From positions 1-7,285 of the forward strand of contig JBJXHG010000077.1 in the NCBI GenBank assembly GCA_046160865.1: a stretch of DNA of 7,285 nucleotides, read 5' to 3'. This document shows, piece after piece, positions 1 through 7,023 of this stretch (the stretch's first letter is position 1; every line of letters starts with the position of its first letter). The translations under genes and the position numbers were made by a program. Under the pieces are notes generated by a model, which saw only the letters and a program-made list of their open reading frames with translations, did no database searches and was not told the DNA's origin. The DNA comes from JBJXHG01 sp046160865 (GTDB taxonomy: Bacteria; Planctomycetota; UBA1135; GCA-002686595).

Positions 1-279
1 CCGCTCTCGATCCTCGACCTGACGATCGTCTGCGCGTTCTTCGTGCCGGGCCACACGGGCGAAGCGGTGTCGATGATGGACGCACTGCTGCTCGACAATC
101 GCAACCTGTATCTCTACGCGACTGCGGAGTCCGAGGGCCACGCCAAGAAGACGAGCGCGTACACCGAGCTGCGCGAGGAGGAGCTCGTCGACGAAGCGCG
201 CGAGAAAGCGTTGAAGCGACTCGGACAGAACTTGCTCGAGCAAGCACGCACGCACCTGACATCGTCCGCCTCGCAGTGA
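1..279 (+). CDS. C-terminal part of an unrecognised protein, possibly rhombotarget-lipoprotein-like
   Basis: The reading frame is open from base 1 and ends at TGA 277-279, giving the last 92 residues of a protein whose start lies outside the window. The fragment opens with a hydrophobic stretch (SILDLTIVCAFFVPGH). An alternating segment follows (MMDALLLDNRNLYLYATAES), which looks like beta strands, and then a charged helical tail rich in E, R and K (about residues 55-85). The pattern 'LLDLTIVGAFLVP' followed by 'DA.L.D.R...YATA' reminds me of the family called rhombotarget lipoproteins, but this is recall from a fragment and cannot be confirmed without the N-terminal lipobox. No transmembrane anchor or sorting signal is visible at the C-terminus. 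The gene converges on mnmG, and any transcript running past its stop would enter the repeat and hairpin region at 299-532. The coding call is fairly secure; the family is a guess. Confidence 0.65.
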   Translation, partial: PLSILDLTIVCAFFVPGHTGEAVSMMDALLLDNRNLYLYATAESEGHAKKTSAYTELREEELVDEAREKALKRLGQNLLEQARTHLTSSASQ

Positions 280-298
280 CGCGCGCGCGTCTGCGCGA

Positions 299-355
299 CT
301 ACTCGGCGGCGCGCGCCGCATCCGCTGCGCGCCGACGCCGCTCGATGTGGATCGC
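299..355 (-). repeat. Distal copy of a 57-bp direct repeat of the mnmG 3' end
   Basis: These 57 bases match 580-636 at 56 of 57 positions in the same orientation. Read on the minus strand they again encode AIHIERRRRAADAARAAE followed by a TAG stop, identical in protein to the end of MnmG. The only difference (335 A against 616 C) is in the third position of an arginine codon (CGT here, CGG in mnmG), so it is silent. The copy begins exactly at the last base of the stop codon; similarity ends abruptly at 298/579 on one side and at 355/636 on the other. It lies out of frame with mnmG and has no domain in front of it, so it looks like a duplicated 3' end rather than functional coding sequence. 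Confidence 0.95.
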
Positions 356-579
356 ACGCCTGTATCTCGCACCACTTCCGTCGCGAGGTCGCGCCGGCGC
401 GTTCGGAGCAAGGCGTTGCATCGGAGTCGACCGCAGCTGACCTCGTTGGTCAGCGAGGATCGACTCCGATCCAACAACGACGCTTCGAGCGAGTTGGCGC
501 GACCGCAGCAGGAGGTGGTGCGAGATGCAGGCACGCAGCGCGACTTGCCGTATTCGATCGACGCCGCGCGCGATCGGTT
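356..579. other. 224-bp spacer between the two mnmG-tail repeats
   Basis: This stretch lies between the direct repeats and is mostly filled by the palindrome at 358-532. The remaining 47 bases (533-579) show no similarity to the other flank and no motif I recognise. I see no convincing coding sequence. On the minus strand a 40-codon frame can be read from an ATG at 421 into the distal tail copy, but it starts inside the hairpin arm, has no ribosome-binding site and resembles nothing. The spacer plus one repeat makes a 281-bp unit that looks inserted at the end of mnmG. I see no transposase, integrase or reverse transcriptase in or near it. Confidence 0.6.
358..532 (+). repeat. Giant imperfect palindrome able to form a roughly 66-bp hairpin
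   Basis: The two halves are inverted copies meeting at a 5-base loop (TCGTT, 443-447). Reading inward, the helices are: 358-379 with 511-532 (22 bp without a break), 387-398 with 493-504 (12), 400-409 with 482-491 (10), 415-418 with 472-475 (4), 420-430 with 460-470 (11, perfect) and 436-442 with 448-454 (7, perfect). That is 66 pairs in 175 bases, six of them G-U when the plus strand is the RNA. Internal loops lie at 380-386/505-510, 410-414/476-481 and 431-435/455-459, with single mismatches at 399/492 and 419/471. The base of the stem starts two bases from the distal mnmG-tail repeat. There is no T-run, so it is not a standard intrinsic terminator. It could be a miniature palindromic mobile element, a structured RNA, or a bidirectional end for the two convergent genes. 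The structure is read directly; its role is unknown. Confidence 0.88.
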
Positions 580-636
580 CTACTCGGCGGCGCGCGCCGC
601 ATCCGCTGCGCGCCGCCGCCGCTCGATGTGGATCGC
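580..636 (-). repeat. Proximal copy of the 57-bp direct repeat, forming the mnmG 3' end
   Basis: This copy encodes the last 18 residues of MnmG (617-634) plus the TAG stop and pairs with the copy at 299-355. The encoded start, AIHIERRRR, fits the family's usual end, where a hydrophobic helix is followed by basic residues. The tail is therefore either native sequence or was replaced by a near-identical copy. The repeat's upstream limit falls on a codon boundary (Ala617) and its downstream limit on the stop codon. Confidence 0.95.
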
Positions 637-2484
637 CAGCAGCGCGACGTCGGGCGGGCGCACGCCGGCGATACGCGCTGCGGCACCGAGCGTGCGCGGC
701 CGGAGGCGCGCGAGCTTGTCCTTCGCCTCGTTCGCGAGCCCACGCAACACGGCGTAGTCGACGTCGGCCGGGATCTCGATCGACTCCTGGCGGCGCGAGC
801 GCTCGACGTTCTCTTCTTGGCGGCGCACGTAGCCCGCGTACTTCACGTCGACGGACAGCGAGTCGCGGACCTCGGGATCGAGCGCGAGCACCGCGAGCTC
901 GGGCGTCTCGCGCTCGAGCTCCGCGAGCTCGATCTCCGGACGCAACAGGAGCTCCGCGAGCGTCTTGCCGCCGTGTCGCGCGCTGCGCGTCGATTGGAGC
1001 ACGGCGCGCGCGCGCTGCTTCGCCGCGAGACGCGCGTCCAATCGCCGTGCGTGCGCGTCGTCGGCGAGGCCGATCGCGTGCGCGCGCGGCACGAGCCGTT
1101 CGCTGGCGTTGTCCGCGCGCAACAAGAGCCTGTGCTCCGCGCGGCTCGTGAACATGCGATACGGCTCGCTCGGATTGGAGACGATCAAGTCGTCGATCAT
1201 CACTCCGATGTAGGCCTCGTGACGGCCGAGCACGAACGACTCGCGGCCGTGCACCCACAGCGCCGCGTTCGCACCCGCGATCAGGCCTTGCCCGGCCGCT
1301 TCCTCGTAACCCGACGTGCCGTTGATCTGTCCGGCGAGATAGAGACCGCACACGGCGCGCACGGCGAGCGTGTCGGAGAGCTGCGACGGCTCGACGAAGT
1401 CGTACTCGACGGCGTAGCCGTGGCGCAGGAAGCGCGCGCGCTCGAGTCCCGCGACGGTGTGGATCAGCGCCTCCTGCACTTCCGCCGGCAACGACGTCGA
1501 GACACCGTTCACGTACACGACGTCGGTCGAGAGGCTCTCCGGCTCGAGGAACACTTGGTGGCGATCCTTGTCTGCGAAGCGCATCACCTTGTCCTCGACC
1601 GACGGACAGTAGCGCGGACCGACGCCTTGGATGCGTCCCGCGTACATCGGCGCGCGGTGGATGTTCGCGCGGATCTCGGCGTGCGTGCGCTCGTTCGTCC
1701 ACGTGATCCAGCACGACACTTGCCGGAGCGACGGGAACGCGGCGCGATCCGTCGCATCGGAGAACGGAGTCGGCTTCGCGTCGCCGCGCTGCTCGTCGGT
1801 GCGCGCCCAATCGATGCTGTCCGCGGCGAGGCGCGGCGGCGTGCCGGTCTTCAAGCGGCCGAGCTTCAGGCCCAGGCGTGCGAGATCGCCCGAGATGCCG
1901 CTCGTCGTGCCTTCGCCAACGCGTCCGCCGCTCGCTTGCGAGTCGCCGGTGTGCATCACGGCGCGCAAGAAAGTCCCCGTCGTGATGACGACGGCCGGTG
2001 CGCGCAGTGTTCGGCCATCGGCCGTGCGCACGCCGCACACGCGCGGCACGGCTGCGCCGGTCTCGACCACGAGCCCTTCGATCGCGGCTTCGAGCGTGTC
2101 GAGGTTCGCGCTCGCCGCAACGCGTGCGGTCGCGGCTTCGCGGTAGCGATGCCGGTCCGATTGGCAACGCGGTCCGCGCACCGCGAAGCCTTTGCCCGTG
2201 TTCAGCATCCGAAACTGGATGCCGGTCGCGTCGGCGACCGCGCCCATCGCGCCGCCGAGCGCGTCGACCTCGCGCACGATCTGACCCTTGCCGAGGCCGC
2301 CGATCGCGGGGTTGCAGCTCATCTCGCCGATCTTGTCGGTTCGCAGCGTCACGAGCGCCGTGCGCGCGCCGAGCCGTGCGGAAGCGAGCGCGGCTTCGAT
2401 GCCCGCGTGGCCGCCGCCGATCACGAGCACGTCGTAGTCGGCGCCGGAGTCGCGCGCGGGATGGAGATGAACGTGCGAACCCAT
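580..2484 (-). CDS. mnmG: tRNA uridine-5-carboxymethylaminomethyl(34) synthesis enzyme MnmG (GidA)
   Basis: MnmG works with the GTPase MnmE in the cytoplasm to build the 5-carboxymethylaminomethyl group on wobble uridine 34 of certain tRNAs, using FAD, NADH and a folate one-carbon donor (family knowledge). The 634-residue product is close to the family's usual 620-630. Visible motifs include the FAD-binding GGGHAGIEAA (23-32), the Cys57 segment MSCNPAIGGLGKG, KGFAVRGPRCQSDR (98-111), RYCPSVEDKV with Cys293 (291-300), GLYLAGQINGTSGYEEAAGQG (380-400, glycine-rich), and RMFTSRAEHRLLLR (443-456). The C-terminal domain contains VKYAGYVRRQ (547-556) and LRPRTLGAAARIAGVRP (594-610). The ATG at 2484 is preferred because it leaves a 16-residue leader before YDVLVIGGG; upstream codons in the open frame (to 2652) look non-coding. 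No Shine-Dalgarno precedes it (CTCTCCTTTTC). Neither mnmE nor rsmG, frequent partners, lies beside it. The final 18 codons are duplicated downstream. Confidence 0.97.
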   Translation of the reverse strand: MGSHVHLHPARDSGADYDVLVIGGGHAGIEAALASARLGARTALVTLRTDKIGEMSCNPAIGGLGKGQIVREVDALGGAMGAVADATGIQFRMLNTGKGFAVRGPRCQSDRHRYREAATARVAASANLDTLEAAIEGLVVETGAAVPRVCGVRTADGRTLRAPAVVITTGTFLRAVMHTGDSQASGGRVGEGTTSGISGDLARLGLKLGRLKTGTPPRLAADSIDWARTDEQRGDAKPTPFSDATDRAAFPSLRQVSCWITWTNERTHAEIRANIHRAPMYAGRIQGVGPRYCPSVEDKVMRFADKDRHQVFLEPESLSTDVVYVNGVSTSLPAEVQEALIHTVAGLERARFLRHGYAVEYDFVEPSQLSDTLAVRAVCGLYLAGQINGTSGYEEAAGQGLIAGANAALWVHGRESFVLGRHEAYIGVMIDDLIVSNPSEPYRMFTSRAEHRLLLRADNASERLVPRAHAIGLADDAHARRLDARLAAKQRARAVLQSTRSARHGGKTLAELLLRPEIELAELERETPELAVLALDPEVRDSLSVDVKYAGYVRRQEENVERSRRQESIEIPADVDYAVLRGLANEAKDKLARLRPRTLGAAARIAGVRPPDVALLAIHIERRRRAADAARAAE

Positions 2485-2930
2485 GAAAAGGAGAGCCGCG
2501 CGTGACGCGGGCCGCGCAGTGTAGCGATGGATCGCACCCGTCAGATTCGCGCGCGTGCGACGCGCTCGCGAAGAATCTTCCGCGCAACGCGCGTCGAAAC
2601 ACGCCGCGGCTCTCAATTGCGGCAGAGCGCGCCGTCGAAACGGTGGGCTCATGCGTTCTTGGGTCTTCCGCCACCGCCTGCGCCTACGCGTCGTCTACGG
2701 CGTCGGACCCGCGGCCGCGCCGCCCTCGCCGCCGCCCGCACCTCGGCTCCGTGGCGGCGCCCGGCCTGGCACGATCGAGCGGCGCGGCGGCGTCGTGATC
2801 CTGCGCCCCCCGGCTCGCGCCTATTGACCCGCGCGCAGCGATCGCGCGCCCCGCTGCGGGTTGCTCCGCTGGGCCCGCGCGCCTAACTTGGCTCCACTTC
2901 GCGCCGGTCCACGCGCGTCCAAGCAGCCCG
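2485..2930. other. 446-bp divergent intergenic region, mnmG to HEAT/TPR gene
   Basis: Promoters for mnmG (leftward) and for the HEAT/TPR-deacetylase pair (rightward) should lie here, but I cannot identify convincing boxes. Several frames stay open because the GC content removes stops; their translations are low-complexity arginine, alanine and proline with no family resemblance, so I call no gene. Small GC-only inverted repeats exist, for example GCGCGC at 2831-2836 with 2844-2849 and CCCG at 2850-2853 with 2857-2860. They are short enough to be expected in such sequence. No tRNA, riboswitch or long repeat is recognisable. Confidence 0.5.
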
Positions 2931-4316
2931 ATGTCGCGCACGATCCAGAGCCCGCACACGCGACATTCGCTCGCGCGCGACACCACGTCGGTCGCAGCGC
3001 GCAGGATCCGCGGCGCGCTCGCGCTCGCGCTGCTCGCCGCCATCACGCCGATCGCGCATGGCGCAGCGCCGGAAGACGCGCCGCGCCGTGAGTCGCTGCA
3101 ACGCTTCCTCGCGCGCCTGCGTCAGGACCGGACGGGACTGCTGACCTCGATGAAGAGCAGCGTCGACGCGGCGTTGCGCACGCTCGAGACCGAAGCGCAG
3201 ACCAAGCGTCCGCAGGGGCTCGAGGACGCACAGACGCGCCTCGTCGCGCTCGGCGTCGAGTCCGCGCCGCTGCTCGTCGAGCACATCGATCCGGGCGAGA
3301 AAGCCGACGACACGGCCAAGCTGCGCGCCGCGCACGTCGCGTCGGCCCTCGCGCGGATGCCGACGCGCGCCATCACGGCGCAGCTCTTGTCGCTGGCACG
3401 CACCGGATCCGCCGAAGGCCGCGCGAACGCGTTGTGCGTGCTCGGGGCGAGCCCCGACGTGGAGCAGGTGCTGCCCGTCCTCACCACGATCTACCGCACC
3501 GAGACGGGTGCGTTGAAGCTGCAGGCACTGACTGCGATCGCAAAGATCGGCGGCCCGGACTCCGAACACGTCATTCGCGACGCGCTCGAAGCGCGCGACG
3601 CCGAAACCGTGAAGGTCGCGCTGGGCGCCGTGGCGGCGTCGCGCTCGGTCGCGGTCGCGCCGCTCGTGCTCGGGCTGCTCGACTCGCCGCAGTCGGCGAC
3701 ACCGTTCGTCGACGGCGTGCTCGCGTACTACAAGGCCTGCCCGGAGGTCGTCGACAAGGAACACTTGCTCGCGCTCGTGCGCGTCGCGCAGGAGTTCTCC
3801 GTGGCGAAGGAGCTGCGTGTGCGCGTGCTCGAAGCGATCGCCACGTTCGCCGATCGCGCCGATGCGGACGTGCGGCGCAACTTGCGGCAAGTGGCGGAAG
3901 CGCCGGCGCGCGAAGTGCGCGAAGCGGCGCTCGTCGCTTGCTACGCTCTGGGCGACAAAGGCGCGCGCAAGGAGCTCGTGTCCGACTACGACGCGCAGAT
4001 CGAGCGCAACAAGAACTGGGCAAACTCCTACGAGGCGCGCGGCAACGTGCTCTATCGCCTGGGCGAGTACCGCGACGCGCTCAAGGACTTCCAGAAGGCG
4101 CTGCAACTCTCCGCCGGCGATCTGCGCGCACGACCCGACGACAGCTACGTCGGTCTCGCTCGCTGCTACATGCAGCTCGGCCGGTCGAAGGACGCGGCGC
4201 AGGCGCTGGAGCGATCGACGCTCTCCAACCAGCGGCGCGCGGAGCTCGCGCGCGAGCCGCTCTTCGAGAAGCTCGCCCGCGACCCGAAGTATCGCGCCGT
4301 CTTCGGCATCCGTTGA
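2931..4316 (+). CDS. Exported HEAT-repeat and TPR-repeat protein
   Basis: The 461-residue product starts with a basic leader and a hydrophobic core (about 25-45, IRGALALALLAAITPIAHGA) with an AHG-A type cleavage site, so export to the periplasm is likely. The leader before the core is long (about 24 residues), so the true start could lie further in, though no in-frame ATG occurs before residue 74. After a charged helix (50-95), residues 97-345 are helical pairs of HEAT-like type (for example LRAAHVASALARM, LKLQALTAIAKIGG, VREAALVACYALGD). Residues 363-429 form a TPR region (WANSYEARGNVLYRLGEYRD followed by ALKDFQKALQL, then SYVGLARCYMQLGRSKDAAQ). The end, LAREPLFEKLARDPKYRAVF, resembles the cap that often closes TPR arrays. 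Both repeat types are protein-binding scaffolds; no catalytic motif is visible, and the partner is unknown. The stop lies 4 bases before the deacetylase start, indicating an operon. No Shine-Dalgarno precedes the ATG. Confidence 0.87.
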   Translation: MSRTIQSPHTRHSLARDTTSVAARRIRGALALALLAAITPIAHGAAPEDAPRRESLQRFLARLRQDRTGLLTSMKSSVDAALRTLETEAQTKRPQGLEDAQTRLVALGVESAPLLVEHIDPGEKADDTAKLRAAHVASALARMPTRAITAQLLSLARTGSAEGRANALCVLGASPDVEQVLPVLTTIYRTETGALKLQALTAIAKIGGPDSEHVIRDALEARDAETVKVALGAVAASRSVAVAPLVLGLLDSPQSATPFVDGVLAYYKACPEVVDKEHLLALVRVAQEFSVAKELRVRVLEAIATFADRADADVRRNLRQVAEAPAREVREAALVACYALGDKGARKELVSDYDAQIERNKNWANSYEARGNVLYRLGEYRDALKDFQKALQLSAGDLRARPDDSYVGLARCYMQLGRSKDAAQALERSTLSNQRRAELAREPLFEKLARDPKYRAVFGIR

Positions 4317-4320
4317 GCGC

Positions 4321-5265
<945 letters not shown>

Positions 5266-5279
5266 CGCGCGCCGGGCTG

Positions 5280-6083
5280 CTACGGACGTCGCGCGAGCGC
5301 GTCGACGACGATCGGCGAGAAGAAGAGCGCGTCCGGATCGCGCTCGCGCTCAGCCCACTGCGCGAGGAAGCGCACACGCTCGCCCGTCGAGAGCAAGCCC
5401 TTCCCCTCCATCACCTGGCTGAAGTGCGGGAAGAAGAGACCCGCCCAGCGGAACACGCCGGACGCAGGTCCGCCGCTCATCACGTTCGGCGTCATCGACA
5501 CGGTCTCGAGTCCGGCGGCGCGAAAGAGGCGCGGCACACGGCCCGCGATCCACGGATCCCCGCCCATCTGCGTGTAGAGCGCGCGTGTCGCGCGCACGAC
5601 CGCGCGGAAGCCGTCGCTCTCCGGGAAGAGCGACACGCCTTCGTGGTTGTAGTCCTGCAAAGCGAACGATCCGCCGCGTCGCAGGCATGCAGCGATTCCA
5701 CGCAGCGCGACCTCCGGCGCGGGAACGAAGCTCCAGACCCAGCGCGCGAACACGAGGTCGAACGACTCCGGCTCGAGCGCCGCGCTCTCGATGCGCGCCT
5801 GGACCACGCGCACGTTCGTGACACCACGCCGCTCGAGCTCGCGCTCGACGTGCGCGGTCCAGCGGGGTGACTCGTCCAGCGCGACGACGACGCCCGTAGG
5901 TCCGGCACGGCGCGCGAGCTCGAGCGTGACCAGTCCGGGCCCGCAACCGAGATCGAGGATGCGCGCGCCCGGGCTCACTCCGATGCGGTCGAGGAACGCG
6001 CTCGTCACGCCGCCCCACACTTCGTGCTGGAACGCGAGGCGCGCGAGCTCTTGGTCGTTCGTGCCGAGCGGGTATTGCGTCAC
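5280..6083 (-). CDS. Class I SAM-dependent methyltransferase
   Basis: The 267-residue product has a Rossmann-type methyltransferase core. Motif I is RILDLGCGPGLVTLELA (41-57), the acidic end of strand 2 is VVALD (66-70), a motif-II-like strand is VRVVQARIE (91-99), and FDLVFARWVWSFVPAP (108-123) corresponds to the strand 4 region. CLRRGGSFALQDYN (133-146) matches the usual post-motif 'L.pGG' segment. The C-terminal part (150-260) is rich in aromatic residues and probably forms the substrate pocket. The layout resembles UbiE/COQ5-like and other small-molecule methyltransferases, but no motif fixes the acceptor. The start is a GTG at 6083 with no Shine-Dalgarno; it sits 36 codons before the glycine-rich loop region, a normal distance. 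The gene ends 14 bases from the deacetylase stop (convergent) and is divergent from the radical SAM gene across 53 bp, so the two may share regulation. Confidence 0.9.
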   Translation of the reverse strand: MTQYPLGTNDQELARLAFQHEVWGGVTSAFLDRIGVSPGARILDLGCGPGLVTLELARRAGPTGVVVALDESPRWTAHVERELERRGVTNVRVVQARIESAALEPESFDLVFARWVWSFVPAPEVALRGIAACLRRGGSFALQDYNHEGVSLFPESDGFRAVVRATRALYTQMGGDPWIAGRVPRLFRAAGLETVSMTPNVMSGGPASGVFRWAGLFFPHFSQVMEGKGLLSTGERVRFLAQWAERERDPDALFFSPIVVDALARRP

Positions 6084-6136
6084 GGGCCGAGCAGAGTGCC
6101 AACTGGACGCGCGGCCGAGAAGTCCGCGCTCCGCGC
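6084..6136. promoter_or_regulatory. 53-bp divergent promoter region
   Basis: The start codons of the methyltransferase (minus) and the radical SAM gene (plus) face away from each other across these 53 bases, so promoters for both should lie here or inside the opposing 5' ends. I find no clear -35/-10 pair and no palindromic operator. The call rests on gene arrangement only. Confidence 0.35.
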
Positions 6137-6982
6137 ATGCGCCTCACGATCGACCGCCACGACCGCGACACCTTCGGGCTCACGTACGTCTACCCCGTCG
6201 TGTCGCGCCGCGCGGGCGGCGTCTCGATCGGCATCAACCTGAACCCGAACAACGCCTGCAACTGGCGCTGCGTCTATTGCCAAGTTCCGAACCTCGTGTT
6301 CGGCAGCGCGCCGCCGATCGATCTCGCGCGTTTGGAGGACGAGCTCTCCGCCTTCCTCGAGTGGGCGGTGCGCGGCGATTTCTTGGAGCGGCACGTTCAG
6401 GACGGCGCGCGCGTGATCAAGGACGTAGCCTTCTCCGGCAACGGCGAGCCCACGAGCAGCGGAGAGCTCCCGGGCGCGGTCGAAGTCGTGCAGCGTGTGC
6501 TCGCTTCGTTCGAATTGCAGCGTGCGATCGACGTCGTGCTGATCACGAACGGCTCGCTCGTGCACAAGGAGCACGTGCGGCGCGCGCTCGCCGCACTGGC
6601 GACCTCGCGCGGCGTCGTGTGGTTCAAGATCGACAGCGCGACGCAGGCGGGCCAACAATGCGTGAACTCGATCGCGCTCGGTCCGCAGCGCACGCGGGAC
6701 AACGTCGTGATCGCCGCAAGTCTCTGCCCGACGTGGATCCAGACGATGATGCTCGCGATCGACGGCGCACCACCTTCCGACGAGGAGCGTGCGGCCTATC
6801 TCGACTTCTTGCGCGCGCTCGTTCGCGATCGCGTGCCGGTGCACGGCGTGCTGCTCTACGGACTGGCTCGGCCGTCGCACCAACCCGAAGCGCCGCGCTT
6901 GTCGGCGCTGCCGCGCGAATGGATGGAAACCCTCGCGCGCGCGATCGAAGCGGCAGGATTGCCGGTGCGGCTCTCCCTTTGA
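6137..6982 (+). CDS. Radical SAM protein of the TYW1-like Fe-S oxidoreductase group (COG0731 type)
   Basis: The 281-residue product carries a radical SAM cluster motif CNWRCVYC (Cys41, Cys45, Cys48, CX3CX2C) preceded by SIGINLNPNNA (30-40), a combination I associate with the COG0731 group that includes the tRNA-wybutosine enzyme TYW1. FSGNGEPT (99-106) is the expected 'GGE'-type SAM-binding strand, VVLITNGSL (133-141) is the next barrel strand, and WFKIDSAT (162-169) and TMMLAIDGA (203-211) look like later ones. HGVLLYGLARPSHQPEAPRLSALP (236-259) resembles the end-of-barrel segment with a proline-rich stretch. The protein is at the short end for the family and has no flavodoxin domain or extra Cys-rich cluster domain. 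Only four other residues are Cys or near the loop (Cys175, Cys197 among them), so an auxiliary cluster is not obvious. The substrate is unknown; reductive generation of the 5'-deoxyadenosyl radical is inferred from the family. The ATG at 6137 lies 10 codons before the core and has no Shine-Dalgarno (GCTCCGCGC). Confidence 0.9.
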   Translation: MRLTIDRHDRDTFGLTYVYPVVSRRAGGVSIGINLNPNNACNWRCVYCQVPNLVFGSAPPIDLARLEDELSAFLEWAVRGDFLERHVQDGARVIKDVAFSGNGEPTSSGELPGAVEVVQRVLASFELQRAIDVVLITNGSLVHKEHVRRALAALATSRGVVWFKIDSATQAGQQCVNSIALGPQRTRDNVVIAASLCPTWIQTMMLAIDGAPPSDEERAAYLDFLRALVRDRVPVHGVLLYGLARPSHQPEAPRLSALPREWMETLARAIEAAGLPVRLSL

Positions 6983-6993
6983 CGCGCACACCC

Positions 6994-7014
6994 CTGCGCA
7001 CACTGCGTGCGCGG
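6994..7014. terminator. Small hairpin between convergent stop codons
   Basis: Bases 6994-7001 pair with 7007-7014 (eight pairs including one T-G; core GCGCAC/GTGCGC) around the loop ACTGC. The hairpin lies in the 41-bp gap between the radical SAM stop and the sigma factor stop, a position expected for a shared terminator. There is no T-run on either side, and hairpins of this size arise easily at this GC content, so the functional call is tentative. Confidence 0.3.
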
Positions 7015-7023
7015 CCCGAGCGG

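Noticed and set aside
420..470. tRNA-like T-arm in the palindrome
   Set aside because: GGAGTCGA/TCGACTCC loosely recalls a T-stem, but there is no acceptor stem, anticodon arm or CCA context; it is the inner part of the long hairpin.
358..532. Integron attC site
   Set aside because: attC sites also fold from inverted arms, but the stem base here lacks the RYYYAAC/GTTRRRY core pair and no integron integrase or cassette array is present.
299..636. Template/variable repeat pair of a diversity-generating retroelement
   Set aside because: The repeats sit at a gene's 3' end as such pairs do, but there is only one silent difference, no adenine-directed pattern and no reverse transcriptase nearby.
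628..2505. Long plus-strand open frame antisense to mnmG
   Set aside because: It mirrors mnmG codons, has no family resemblance, and MnmG motifs are unambiguous on the other strand.
299..2674. Minus-strand open frame of 791 codons covering all of mnmG
   Set aside because: It is out of frame with mnmG, its translation is almost pure arginine/alanine low complexity, and it is open only because of GC content. Its one recognisable part is the duplicated tail.
2555..2827. 90-codon plus-strand frame in the divergent gap
   Set aside because: Arginine- and proline-rich translation with no recognisable domain and no ribosome-binding site; consistent with chance openness.
2861..2889. Sigma-70-like promoter (TTGCTC, 17 bp, TAACTT) before the HEAT/TPR gene
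   Set aside because: Only three of six bases match in each box, which is too weak to call in this sequence.
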